From Pseudorasbora parva (taxonomy: Eukaryota > Chordata > Actinopteri > Cypriniformes > Gobionidae): DNA of 64,000 nt. The position numbers and the translations under genes were made by a program. Location: assembly GCF_024679245.1 (NCBI RefSeq), contig NC_090177.1, positions 21,155,950 to 21,219,949 on the forward strand. The letters are read 5' to 3'. Below, piece by piece: positions 21,652-32,431 of this stretch. The notes under the pieces were generated by a model, which was given only the letters and a program-made list of their open reading frames with translations, was not told the DNA's origin and did no database searches. Positions within the stretch are counted from its first letter, which is position 1; each line of letters starts with the position of its first letter.

Positions 21652-22639
21652 ATGGCTGCAGTAGGCAGCTTAGTGAACAGTTTGGCTTGTTTCTGGAGAC
21701 AACCATGTACCCGTGCTTATTTACCGCACTTGTTCTTTTGTATTTCGTTTATAGGATCGGTTTTGAAAATGATGGACATCGTGCCGGAGAGCTATTTCAG
21801 TAGCAGTAGAAATATATTAAATTTGTGAGTACTTGTCTATGGTAGCTAACAGTTACCTCACCCAGCTATAACTCATTGAAACACTGTAAAACTTAATAAT
21901 TTTACTAGAAATGTGTTCGTTTTTAGACATTTATATGAATATGCAATATAAAGCAATATATACAATAATAAAAGCAACGCATGTCATTGACAACTTAATA
22001 TGACATTGATGGTTGGCTCAAAGTCATTTAATCTTTTCACTTCACTTTTTTACTTTCAGATATTTTGTGAAAGTTTCTTGGGGATGGACCATTGTTTTGC
22101 TTCTGCCTTTCATCCTTTACTCCAACTCTTACAACAAAAAACGCACATTTGTGTTGAAGCGGCTTGCGTCACTACTGGTAGCAACATTAATTTGGTACAC
22201 CTGCACTGAGACTTTTTTCTACATTGAAGACATTACGGGTTCATGTTATCAGTCAGAAAACATGCAAGTCATAGATGATAAGATTACCACAAAAGCTATG
22301 TGCAAGAAGGCTGGATTCATCTGGGATGGATTTGACATATCTGGACACTCCTTCATCTTGACATACTCTTCTCTTGTGATTGTGGAGGAAATGGTGCCCA
22401 TGTTACACATAACTGGTGTTTACAGAAGCTCTCCTCTTGATTGTCTTTATATAGCACTTAATGCTATTGTAGCCATCTGGATATGGATGTTCGGATGCAC
22501 TTCGGTGTATTTCCATAATATTATTGACAAGATTCTAGGGACCTTGTGTGGGATATTAGGGTGGTACGTGACCTATGTTGTTTGGTACCCATTTCCCTTT
22601 TCTCCAGGTCTCCCTTCACAGCAGAAACAACATGCTTAG
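21652..22639 (+). CDS. fitm2: Fat storage-inducing transmembrane protein 2 (FIT2)
   Basis: Two coding exons, 21652-21824 (donor GTGAGT) and 22060-22639 (acceptor TTTCAG), give 250 residues. The start ATG is in good context (AACATGG) and yields the FIT-like N-terminus through YLPHLFF and PESYFSSSRN. FIT2 is an ER multipass protein, reported as an acyl-CoA diphosphatase, needed for lipid-droplet formation. The two conserved catalytic histidines are present: His154 in DISGHSF and His210 in VYFHN. The C-terminal WYPFPFSPGLP motif is intact. Several hydrophobic segments fit the six-helix topology. Length matches FIT2 (262 aa in human) better than FIT1 (292 aa). The next gene in the same orientation, faim2, begins 4.8 kb downstream. 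Confidence 0.95.
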
Positions 22640-23680
22640 AGTGAGAGCTAAATAATACAAAGTGCACTACAACAAGTTTTACATACCTGCACTGCTTTTT
22701 GTTATGTGAGATCTATGATGGGTTAGCCATCCATGTGGGGCAGAAGGCAGCTGGTGTTCCTAAAATGACAATCTGTAATCTGAGAAGTCCCATCTGAACC
22801 TTATTGTTGCCTTCTAAAGTTTTGTGGCTTTATACAGAGCTAGAATAGTAAACCTGACAGTAAATTTAGCTTACTTTAGTCTGCTGCTATCTCCTGTAAT
22901 CGACCTGCAATCTTCAGCTAAGCTGCCTTTTAACAGTAAATATTAGACTTTGTACCCCAGAAACAAATATTTTTATGGAGGTTCTTTTTTTCTTTTGTTT
23001 TGGAGGTCAGCGAATTACAGCGCAATGCATTGTTATATAGTTTAATTGTGTTTTCATGGACCATTTTATGTTTTCTACCTGAAGGCCAAACTGTTGTTCA
23101 TTTAAGTGTGCCACTGTTAGATTCATCATTCGCAGTTGTTGTCATTCCTCATATCACTGAATGTTAAAAGTCTGATCAGTTTATTACAAGAAAACAGACA
23201 CTGCCTGTTCTTGGAAACCTAAAACAATCCAAAATGTACTTTTGAAAATTATAAGTATTTGGTGACTGGATTGTTGTTTGAGTGATATTTTATTTGAGTG
23301 CCCCTGTTATAATTTAGTCTCTACAACAGGTTTACATGCATCAAAGGTTAAAAAAAACACTTTATTTTTCTCATTATATACATTGCACATCACATTTTTC
23401 TATGATTTTCAAACGAACGACTGGGTGGCTGAATCGGTTTCTCTAACAGGTGGGTGTGTTTGATCAGGGTTGGAACTAAACTATGCAGGGCGTTGGTCCT
23501 CCAGGGCAAGATTTGAATAGCATTGCCCTAAATCCTACCTTTCCGTGAGCCTACTCTGCTCTGATTGGTCAGACCACCCTGTCTTTTGTGATTGGTCTAC
23601 CGCCCACAGCGTGAATCGGATGGTTTCAGAACCTGCCATTACCTTATCTGAACTTGAGCACCGTCTGGAGGCTTCCTAAA
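22640..23680. other. fitm2 3' UTR and intergenic sequence
   Basis: The first part is presumably 3' UTR, but I saw no AATAAA or ATTAAA that fixes its end. At about 23447-23510 there is one arm of the abundant hairpin repeat also at 44986-45180 (TGTTTGATCAGGGTTGGA). Around 23560-23620 there are two ATTGGTC boxes of unknown meaning. Confidence 0.4.
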
Positions 23681-24142
23681 GCTGGATCAGATCCAAAACG
23701 CACTGGATGGTGGATTGTTATGGCGACGTCATACCGATCTCTGGGTTAACTTATAATGCGTATGCGCTGGTCTTAAGTGACATGTATGATCAATATTGTA
23801 TATAGATGATGTTCTAACCTGTGTAGTTTTATTACTGATAAATAGTATTAAGTAATTATCGATGAATAAATCATCTTTTCATAAATGTGATTCTTAAATT
23901 ATCCTAGTTTCGCTGTACATGCATGCAAAGTACATGCAGTTAAAACATTTATATATTCTGGTCATATTTGCTGTTGAGTGGAAGGAAAAATTATTCAAGT
24001 AATCGTATCTGTAATGTTAATCCTCAAGGTAGGCTACAATGCAATGCAACACAATCTGTAAAGAGCTTAAAATACAAAACGTGTCCTGATGGCGTGAGCA
24101 TGTTATTAATCATTATTTTTGCGCGAGCGGTTTGAGTATTTA
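23681..24142. mobile_element. Second copy of the BEL-flanking DNA element (inverted, truncated)
   Basis: It starts GCTGGATCAGATCC and then runs as the reverse complement of 16100-15945 and 8197-7905, crossing the BEL insertion site without interruption (AAATAGTATTAAGTAATTAT region). The far end is cut where the large hairpin at 24143 begins. It serves as an internal empty-site control for the BEL insertion. Confidence 0.75.
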
Positions 24143-25306
24143 CATAGACAGTAAAAGAAATGGACACAGCGACCCCATTGACGTCAACGGCGAAAGAATG
24201 AAGTCAACCTAGGGGCACTCACTTCCTGATGGCTGAGCGAACTGCGCAGGCTCAGACTGAGCTTGACGACGTAGATGTGACGTGAGCCTCCTGTCTGACA
24301 GCTGTGAGTCTTCTAGTAGTTGTGGAAAGTGAAATGTGAATCACGTTGTTTAAATATTTTCTCCCGTTGCTTTTGGCTCACTATGGGCTTCTCCCCATTC
24401 TTCCCCCTTGACTTTATCAGACTAGTCTCCAGGACATGTCTCCACGTCCCCCCGACTGTCTCATAGACAGTAAAAGATTGCCTGCGAGCGTCTCCTCAGG
24501 TCTATACGGTAATTTCTCATCTGTGCGACAGGGTCGCGTTGGTTATGACGCAATCATTAGCTTATTTTTACAAAAACAGCTTCTGCGGGGCGATAGTGTA
24601 AGATACAAGGTAATGGAGCCTTTTATACATTGTCATGTTTCTTTAGAAATAAACAATGGACAAATGGAGTCTTTAAACGTCTCAGATGTAAAGTTATTCA
24701 CTGTCAAAGTGACTCAAAAATGAATGGGAGTCAATGGGATGCTAACAGCAGGTGATGGCTTGGTTAGCAATGGCAGCCCCTAGGGGTGGAACGCTTTCCG
24801 AGCGCTAGATTACCCCCTCGACACGACAAAGTATAAAAGCCTCCATTACCTTGTATCTTACACTATCGCCCCGCAGAAGCTGTTTTTGTAAAAATAGGCT
24901 AACGATTGCGTCATAACCAACGCGACCCTGTCGCACAGTTGAGAAATTACCGTATAGACCTGAGGAGACGCTCGCAGGCAATCTTTTACTGTCTATGAGA
25001 CAGTCGGGGGGACGTGGAGACATAAAGTCTGATAAAGTCAAGGGGGAAGAATGGGGAGAAGCCCATAGAGAGCCAAAAGCAACGGGAGAAAATATTTAAA
25101 CAACGTGATTCAGCTTTCGCTTTCCACAACTACTAGAAGACCTACAACTGTCAGACAGGAGGCTCACGTCACAACTACGTTGTCAAGCTCAGTCTGAGCC
25201 GGCGCAGTTCGCTCAGCCATCAGGAAGTGAGTGCCCCTAGGTTGACTTCATTATTTCGCCGTTGACGTCAATGGGATCGCTCGGTCCATTTCTTTTACTG
25301 TCTATG
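24143..25306. mobile_element. Large foldback element, arms of ~480 bp
   Basis: The left arm 24143-24629 begins CATAGACAGTAAAAGAAATG, and its inverted copy ends at 25306 after starting near 24831. The arms are very similar, with scattered substitutions and a few small indels. They encode mirror-image frames (residues like MSPRPPDCLIDSKRLPASVS on each strand), so those frames are palindrome products. The loop 24630-24830 has AGTCAATGGGATGCTAAC. The motif CATAGACAGTAAAAGA also recurs inside the left arm near 24462. No transposase. Confidence 0.85.
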
Positions 25307-25659
25307 GCTGCAGCGAGGAATTCTTGGAGAAGCTCAGCGATTAAAGACAGTAACGATGACATTGTTTTTACCATATCAAAACGAGTGTGAGTCCAATGAA
25401 ACATTGGAAGAACTAGTTATTCAACTTGAACGTGGCAACTATAAAAGTGCATAGTTAGCCCTGCCCTATTGTGAATGAATGATGTAACAAATGTTTGTAA
25501 AAACAAATCTTGCTCCATCCTTTATCTTTACTCAAAGTAGATAGACAATCTACATTAATATAGACACAGCTTTAGCTAATAGTGGCCCACAGCTGTTTGA
25601 CAGAAATATTTCAGTAAGACGGTAATAATGTGAGTTAGCCAGAAACTTACACAATATAT
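25307..25659. other. Intergenic, no gene seen
   Basis: It begins GCTGCAGCGAGGAATTC, resembling the edge of the same old DNA-element family as 20740 and 7738. Nothing else was recognised. Confidence 0.4.
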
Positions 25660-26260
25660 TGTTAGGGGATAACAGTTTATGACCCAAGACCAATTGTGAT
25701 GAATGAGGACCAAGTCAGGAGTGCAATTTATTAAAGAAAAATGACTGCAGAATAGTTTGCGGTTTAAATCAGTAGGCCGTGCTCCCTCTCTGAGCTCAGA
25801 TCTCCTACATACAATTTCTCAACTTTTACTGTATACTATTTTCAAGGTGTAGCCACGTCATTACTGCAGGTTGAATGATTCTGATTGTCTTAGAGAAAAT
25901 AGATAGTCATGGTAAATTTCCACACATTGTCAGTTAATCAGATGCAAGTGTTTATAGATCACTTGTTGGCGGTTTCACCTTCCGGTTCTGAAGCAGGCGC
26001 CAGCTTGTCCAAGACAACATACTGTCACTCTCCCTAGGATGCCCGTTGTACACCTACTGATCTGTAACTGTTCTCCAAGGTTGGAGTTTGTTGAGCTCCA
26101 TTTCCAAGTTTCCCAAAACATACTAATAACATGTGCTTTCTCTTAGTAAGAGGTAGAGACAGTATTCACCATAATTCTTTAGTGTTTCAGTAAAAGGAAA
26201 TAATATAATATAAAATGAAGAAAATATTCAAACAAAATGAAAGACAAATCCATATTTCAT
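25660..26260 (-). repeat. Dispersed LTR-like repeat, copy 2
   Basis: Inverted, diverged copy of 3180-3812. It starts TGTTAGGGGATAACAG and shares ATGACCCAAGACCA and TCATGGTAAATTTCCACACA with the reverse of copy 1. No open frame. The right boundary is approximate. Confidence 0.6.
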
Positions 26261-27402
26261 CTCTGGAAGCCGCTATAAGGGCTAAGTGAGCAATCACTGA
26301 TACCGCACTCCTGGCATGTTGATGTGTGATACCTCCAAAATCCAAACACATGACAACATGTTTTGCTATGTGTTTAGCGACACGTCACATGTCCCTATCA
26401 GACCCTCAGTCGCTCCTCAGAGACCAAATACAAACTTTAAAAAACATCTATGAAGAAACATAGTGTTCCTGCTGGAAAGTGACGTCAGTGGATACTGTCT
26501 ATAGAAGGTATGCCTGTGACTTTACTGTCAGCCGGAGTGACTGTGGTTACACCCAATGTGTAACAGTGGCAGAAAGAATAATGAGATTATTGGTTTTCAG
26601 TGTGAATGCTGCGAAAAACCCACAACACATATTTTTACACACTGCCAAAAGCTACAGAAAAGAGAAGCAAATGGATCCCTACAATTCCCAGAAACAACAT
26701 AGCAGGCAGTGAAATCTGGATTTGCAGTTATCATTTTGTATCAAAAATATGTTTAATTTTGCGGTAAAATCATAGTCTGTAGGCCTATATTGTATTGACA
26801 ACTCTTACCATCTTATTTTCTGCATGATTGTATATTAAACTTTACAACTTTGCAGAACGTTTACATTCACCAAAGCTATATTGCACACTGTGTAACAACT
26901 CGTCACTGTGGTGTATTTTTATTTAATTCACTATGGTGTTTAAATGAATCAATAGCTGAATTGATTAATTCTAGTAACTTTTGTTGTGCATTTTATTTCT
27001 TATTGTTGTTACATGTTAAGATTGTTAACTGGATAAAATATGTCGTTCATCGTCCTCCATTCCTCTCACTTGTCTCTGTTATGGAGCTGTGGATAAAAAT
27101 TCTGGATGTCTCTGGAAAAATGTTGCGGGATTGATGCAGTTTAATGCATGTCATCGGGGAAATGCTACCCCCTTTTCTGCCAGCATAATTGGTACAGTCC
27201 TAGCCAACCTGGATGTTGCTAGAATGTGCCTTTTACAGTGAGGGAGGGGGGTTGTGCTCATAGAAATGCGGTTTATTATATCAGTACAGCATCATCATCT
27301 GCGTGCAGCATCCCAGACAGTTAGAGAGAATACAGGCTACAGCTCTAAAGAGACGCGTAAGACTTTTTTTAAGTAAGCCAAATTAGATTCAAAGCTGTGA
27401 CC
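26261..27402 (+). other. Intergenic, includes probable faim2 promoter/5' UTR
   Basis: No gene was recognised before 27403. The final ~150 bp, with TTATTATATCAG near 27270 and a purine-rich leader, is the likely faim2 promoter and 5' UTR, judged by position only. Confidence 0.35.
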
Positions 27403-30400
27403 ATGACCCAGGGAAAGGTAAGCATTTGTATTATTTACTATGTTTTAAGATTTTATCATTTATATGTGTGTGTGATTGTTGAATGTTAACCAAAATCAAG
27501 GACTTTTTTCTTGTCTGTGAGTGTGAATTCGCAGTAGTCTGTGTGACTGAAATATATTTTATGTGCTAGTCTGTCTGCCCTGTTCTGGTTTTGTCTCTGT
27601 TTAAATGATGGTCCAGTCAGTGACGCTGAAATAAGACTTGTCATGTTTTGGATTTGTGCCTTATGCTTTTGAACTGATTTATGCAGCTCAATTCTATAGT
27701 GCAACATTTTGTTATTTTTGCTTTAGGAATGCCTTTTCATTTCGTAAAGCCTGCTGTTATATTTATCATAATGTTTTACAACTGCGCACGAGCTAGACAA
27801 AGGTAGACTAAGAAAATAATGTTAGCAAGACATTTATTTTTATGTGTTCTTCTTGATTGGACAGATATTTTGATTATGTTTAATTAATATAGTTTCAACT
27901 CCATCTGCAAGAAATCCTTTTATTATTATTTTTAAACAAGGTATTTCTCAGTTGGCATTAAGGAGGAAAGCGTCTTTTAAGGTGGATTGTGATGTAATTT
28001 ACCAACAGTACTCTCCTATTACAGCGAATTAGTCATTTATAAGTAATGGCCGTTTAAATTACTCAGTCTCTCCATTCTCAGTTACTGTACCGCATTCTTT
28101 TGGCTGGCATTATCTACTATGATTGACCAATGATGCACAGTGTAACCCTATGATTAAAAATATGGTCCTGTCTGATTAATAATATAATAAATAAATAACA
28201 GGTATGAACAATACCTACTTATCTATCTATAATTTTAATGGAAAACCAATATATTGACATTGAGTACATACATATAAAGTTTAATATTTTTACAGCTGTC
28301 GGTAGCAAACAAGTCGGACAATGGCTCAGATGTTCAGCCGATGGCCTCAGCTCCCCCAAGTTACCATGAGGCGACTACTGGTAATATTACTTTGACTTTT
28401 CCTCAGTAAATGTATTGTTTAAACTGATCAACATTTTAGTAACTATGCACTACTCTACTTTGGGGACATCACTGGCATTGGTAACACTTCAACACCAATG
28501 AAAGTCTGTGAATGTTTTTAATAATACCTGTGAGACACAATATGTTTAATATATCCTTTTGTTGTTGAAAGGTGGGAGCCCTTGTTATAGTGGAGCTTAT
28601 CCTGAAGATGGTGAGATGCTCACAGAATTCAGCTGGGATGACCGAAAGATCAGGAGGATATTCATCCGCAAGGTATCATTGTCTTCTGTTAAGTGATCCT
28701 GATCTCCTGTGAATGATGTGACGTGAATTAATGTAAAAATATTTCCTGTAGGTGTATACTATCCTGATGCTCCAGCTTTCTGTCACATTTTCCTTTGTGG
28801 CTCTTTTCGTTTTCTGGTGAGTGTGTGTGCTAAAAACTTTAATAATGCATTGTTCTTTTTTTAAGCTTGATTAACAAATATGTCTTGTCTATTTTGTAGT
28901 AAACCTGTGAAAGATTACATTCAAACCAACCCTGGCTGGTATTGGGCATCATAGTAAGTAAACGTGTATTACTTTAAGGTTGATGTTTTAAGGAATTTAG
29001 TTTTAAATACAGCAATTCAGTGCTAGTGAGTTAGTATTTGAATGTGTGCTTTATGTGGTGTAATGCATTGTTATCCATTGTGAATGTATAATGGCTTGGT
29101 TGTAATTTTCTCTCTATAGTGTAGTGTTTTTTGTCACATATCTGACCCTGTCCTGCTGCCGAGGACCTCGGTGAGTGTATTTGTAGTCTATAGTCAGATG
29201 CATATAAATAATGCACAATTTAATAAATAATTTAATATTTAATATAATAATTGATTTCCATTCAACATTCTCATGTATTTCTATCCTTTTTTTTTACAGG
29301 AGGCAGTTCCCATGGAATCTGATTCTCCTCGTGATCTTTGTGAGTACTGAAAGACCAGAACAACCGTAACAAGTCTTTGGTCATCTCAGATACATCAAAC
29401 CATCACATATCTACTAGTCAGCGCTAGTGCTGGACTAGAAGTACTAGAACTCCTCAAGAACAAGCTGTCACATTTAAAAGAAAGTCTTCCTCTATTTAAA
29501 CATGTAATCTCTTCTCTCTTGCCCTAGACTCTGTCTCTTTCTTACATGACAGGAATGTTGTCCAGGTACAGTTATATGCGTATCATGTCTTTTTTTTGTG
29601 TACATGATAAAGAAGCATGTGCCCTACATTTATGCATATATTCATCCTACTTGAACAATATGTTGTTACTGCATGTATTATTGAAATATTCCCCTCTGGC
29701 CCTTTCTCTCTAGCTACTACAATACTAAATCTGTCGTCATCTGCCTGGGAATAACTGTCTTGGTCTGTCTTGCTATTACCATCTTTAGCTTCCAAACCAA
29801 GGTTAGAATTTTCGAAGCAACACATATTTCAATTTTTCTTGAATGCAATCATTTTCAACTGTAATCTGGAATATATTACATCTGTTTAGATCATACACAT
29901 TTTTGTCATTTTACAGATTGATATTACTTCATACCAAGGTGTGCTGGTAGTGTTCTGCACAGTTGTGTTTATTTGTGGACTTGTCCTGGCAATCATCCTG
30001 CCGTTTGGATATGTAAGTACCGATGATTGATTGATTGATTGATGGTAGATTTATTCTTTCTCAGCAGGAATTTAATATCCACAGAAATGAGAATGTACTT
30101 TGACAAAGGCTTATCTCTCCTACAGGTTCCATGGTTGCACGCTTTGTATGCTGTCTTGGGAGCAATACTGTTTTGCATGGTACATCATTATAAAATAATT
30201 TCAATTTAGATCAATTTTAAATGTTAATGCATTTTTTATTTGATGAGTATCCATGTAAAAAGCACAATAATGTACACTCAGCATTTCATTATTGCAAATG
30301 CGTATGCAGCATTATCTCTAGTGTTTGTTGCTAATTGTGTCATCTCATTTTTTTTATCCGTTTGTCTTTTTAGTTCCTGGCATTTGACACACAGATGCTG

Positions 30401-30526
30401 ATGGGAAGCAAGCGATACACCATAAGTCCTGAGGAATACATCTTTGCCACCCTCAGCATATACCTGGACATTGTGTACATCTTCTCTTTCTTTCTCCAGT
30501 TGTTTGGTACTGCTGAACGACAGTGA
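27403..30526 (+). CDS. faim2: Fas apoptotic inhibitory molecule 2 (Lifeguard, TMBIM family)
   Basis: Twelve coding exons: 27403-27417, 28296-28380, 28572-28672, 28752-28816, 28900-28953, 29120-29170, 29300-29339, 29528-29565, 29714-29801, 29917-30012, 30126-30179 and 30374-30526. The frame is continuous and gives 279 residues. It starts MTQGKLSVANKSD, as in human FAIM2/LFG2. It then has a Pro-rich tail with APPSYHEATT, the FSWDDRKIRR segment, and BAX-inhibitor-like membrane helices with YYNTKS and FLAFDTQMLMG. It ends YIFATLSIYLDIVYIFSFFL. The family are seven-helix ER/Golgi and plasma-membrane proteins; FAIM2 counters Fas-triggered apoptosis, mainly in neurons. All introns are GT-AG; the exon 9 donor (GTTAGA) is weak. 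Whether this is the a or b fish paralogue is not decidable here. Confidence 0.96.
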
Positions 30527-31640
30527 AAGCACTGTTTAACTTGAAGCTCTTTGTGGCTCTGAGTGTCTTTTGTCCCTCTGGTCTGAGTGATCCTGTCTTC
30601 TCCAGCATGATACGGATCTTCAGTGCACGCTGTTGTGTTTCATCCCCTCAGCTTTTACCATGTGTCATGCGCTTATCCTGTAGCAGAAAGGATACACATA
30701 ACATATGTACACTGGTAAAACTTTAACAACATCCATCTAGTTTTACACATGGTGCCATAGAAAAACAAAATACAACATTAGTTGCACTGGTGTCAACATT
30801 TGTGAACCTGTATGATGTAATTAGCAGTAAAATTGCATGAAATATTTGATCAGACTCAGATTTTGAGCACAAGCAGCATCACATTGAGGTGAATCTGTGT
30901 ATCTATCCATCTGTTCCCTCTTTGTGTCTGACTCTGCAAAAGTTTCATAATGTGATATCACAGCATGAGACCATTAACAAATCATTCTGATAAACTATAT
31001 ATGGAGGTGAATATTTAAAAAGGTTTTTGAATGTTTTTTTTAAAAAAGGTTTTTGAATGGTAATTTGAAGAGTGCACTTACAAATCAAATTAATATTATT
31101 AATTTTGTAAAAATTAAGTAATCAGTGTTTCTATTTAAATTCACCTTCATATTTTCATGTTAGGGATTTTCCATCAGGCAAATTCTCACTGCCATTTAAA
31201 GTCAATGACTTTGACTGAGATATGCTTTGTTGAGCATTATTTATTTTGTTTGGGCCTATGTATATTATTAATCCATGTATTATTCATCATTAGGCTACAC
31301 AGAATTTTAATGTAATATTATAGTGAAGATCTATTTTTGAAGAAAATGTATTATTTTGAATGATTTTGGATGTGTACATAGCGTCAACGTGCTTACAAAA
31401 AGAGTGCAAAAATCACTGTAGCTGGGTTAAACAGCAGTTTAACGCAAGTGCAGTGCTGCATATAATTTTTCCTGTTTGTGTTCTTTACAGTAGAGACAGT
31501 GACTTTATCTGAAATAATATATATTGAATATAAAGCCAATACATAATGTGTGTTTCAGAAAGAAAAGAAAAGGTTTATCAGAGAAATGATAAACAAATAA
31601 AATAAAATTACAAATCCCTCCTATTTGTGTGCAGGTGTGT
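30527..31640 (+). other. faim2: faim2 3' UTR
   Basis: Non-coding, AT-rich sequence after the faim2 stop, ending near a canonical poly(A) signal at 31596-31601. The ~1.1-kb extent is inferred from that signal. Confidence 0.55.
31596..31601 (+). promoter_or_regulatory. faim2: Candidate faim2 polyadenylation signal
   Basis: AATAAA followed within 25-45 bp by a GT-rich stretch (TGTGTGCAGGTGTG), the usual downstream element. Confidence 0.6.
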
Positions 31641-32431
31641 TTTTATTGGTGAAGTTACAGTTGTTTTAACATGCTAGCTTGTAATTAAAGGGACACATTC
31701 ACATAACATTTTAATATAAAAACCATAGACTGTAAAAAAAAAATTGGTTGAGTGGTTCAATTTCATAAAACATAAACGACTCATTTATCGCCACCTACTG
31801 GCATAACGATGTAACCTGAAGAAAGAGTTAATTAATAATCCTAAAGATTCGAGTCACTGATAACAATTAATCCCAACAACACAAAAGGTATTTGAAGTAA
31901 AAGCGTGAGATACTTTGCACATGATCCAACCATTCCTCTTTCAAAACACTGCGCACCGATGACGCGCTTCCGCTCAGCTCGTCCAATGGGAAAGCGCGGT
32001 TTTAACATGTGGGCTTCGGCCATGTTCTGCTTTTAAATAAGGAAGAAGCGGGAGGCGTTAATGCAACTTTGTGTACTCAATATCTCATTCACAGTATCTC
32101 TTACGTTTTCTGGGAAATTTGAGTCAGATAGGAAAAAATATCCACAACAGATACTAACACACGGTCAACTCGTTAGGGCTTGCTCAACCACAGATATACT
32201 TATTGCTAGGCTGGCATCTCGCGCGTTAGCAGTTGGTTAGCTGGTCGAGCTAACGATCAGCGGTGTAGGTTTATCTGGACTGGTTTAGTCGTGCTCAAGT
32301 GAATGATTCGGGTACTTTTAATCTAACAAAGCTGGTTAGCAGTGGCATGCGGATGAAGGGCAGAGGGAGCCCGCGTTTGGGACTGCGCTGACAGCCCTGA
32401 GGACTTACCCCGCTAAAATAAAGGCTTCATC
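31641..32431 (+). promoter_or_regulatory. senp1: Intergenic then senp1 promoter/5' UTR
   Basis: From about 31950 the base composition becomes CpG-richer. GTCCAATGGGA (CCAAT box, near 31981) and a TTTTAAATAAGG TATA-like string (near 32030) precede a long leader with several GCTAGC-type sites. The transcription start lies probably between 32050 and 32200, by inference. Confidence 0.4.

Noticed and set aside
22000..22209. Separate small protein overlapping fitm2
   Set aside because: It is out of frame with the conserved FIT2 exon and has no splice support.
24436..25041. Two similar proteins on opposite strands (MSPRPPDCLIDSKRL...)
   Set aside because: They are mirror images produced by the foldback arms; the frames end in unrelated loop sequence and no domain is seen.
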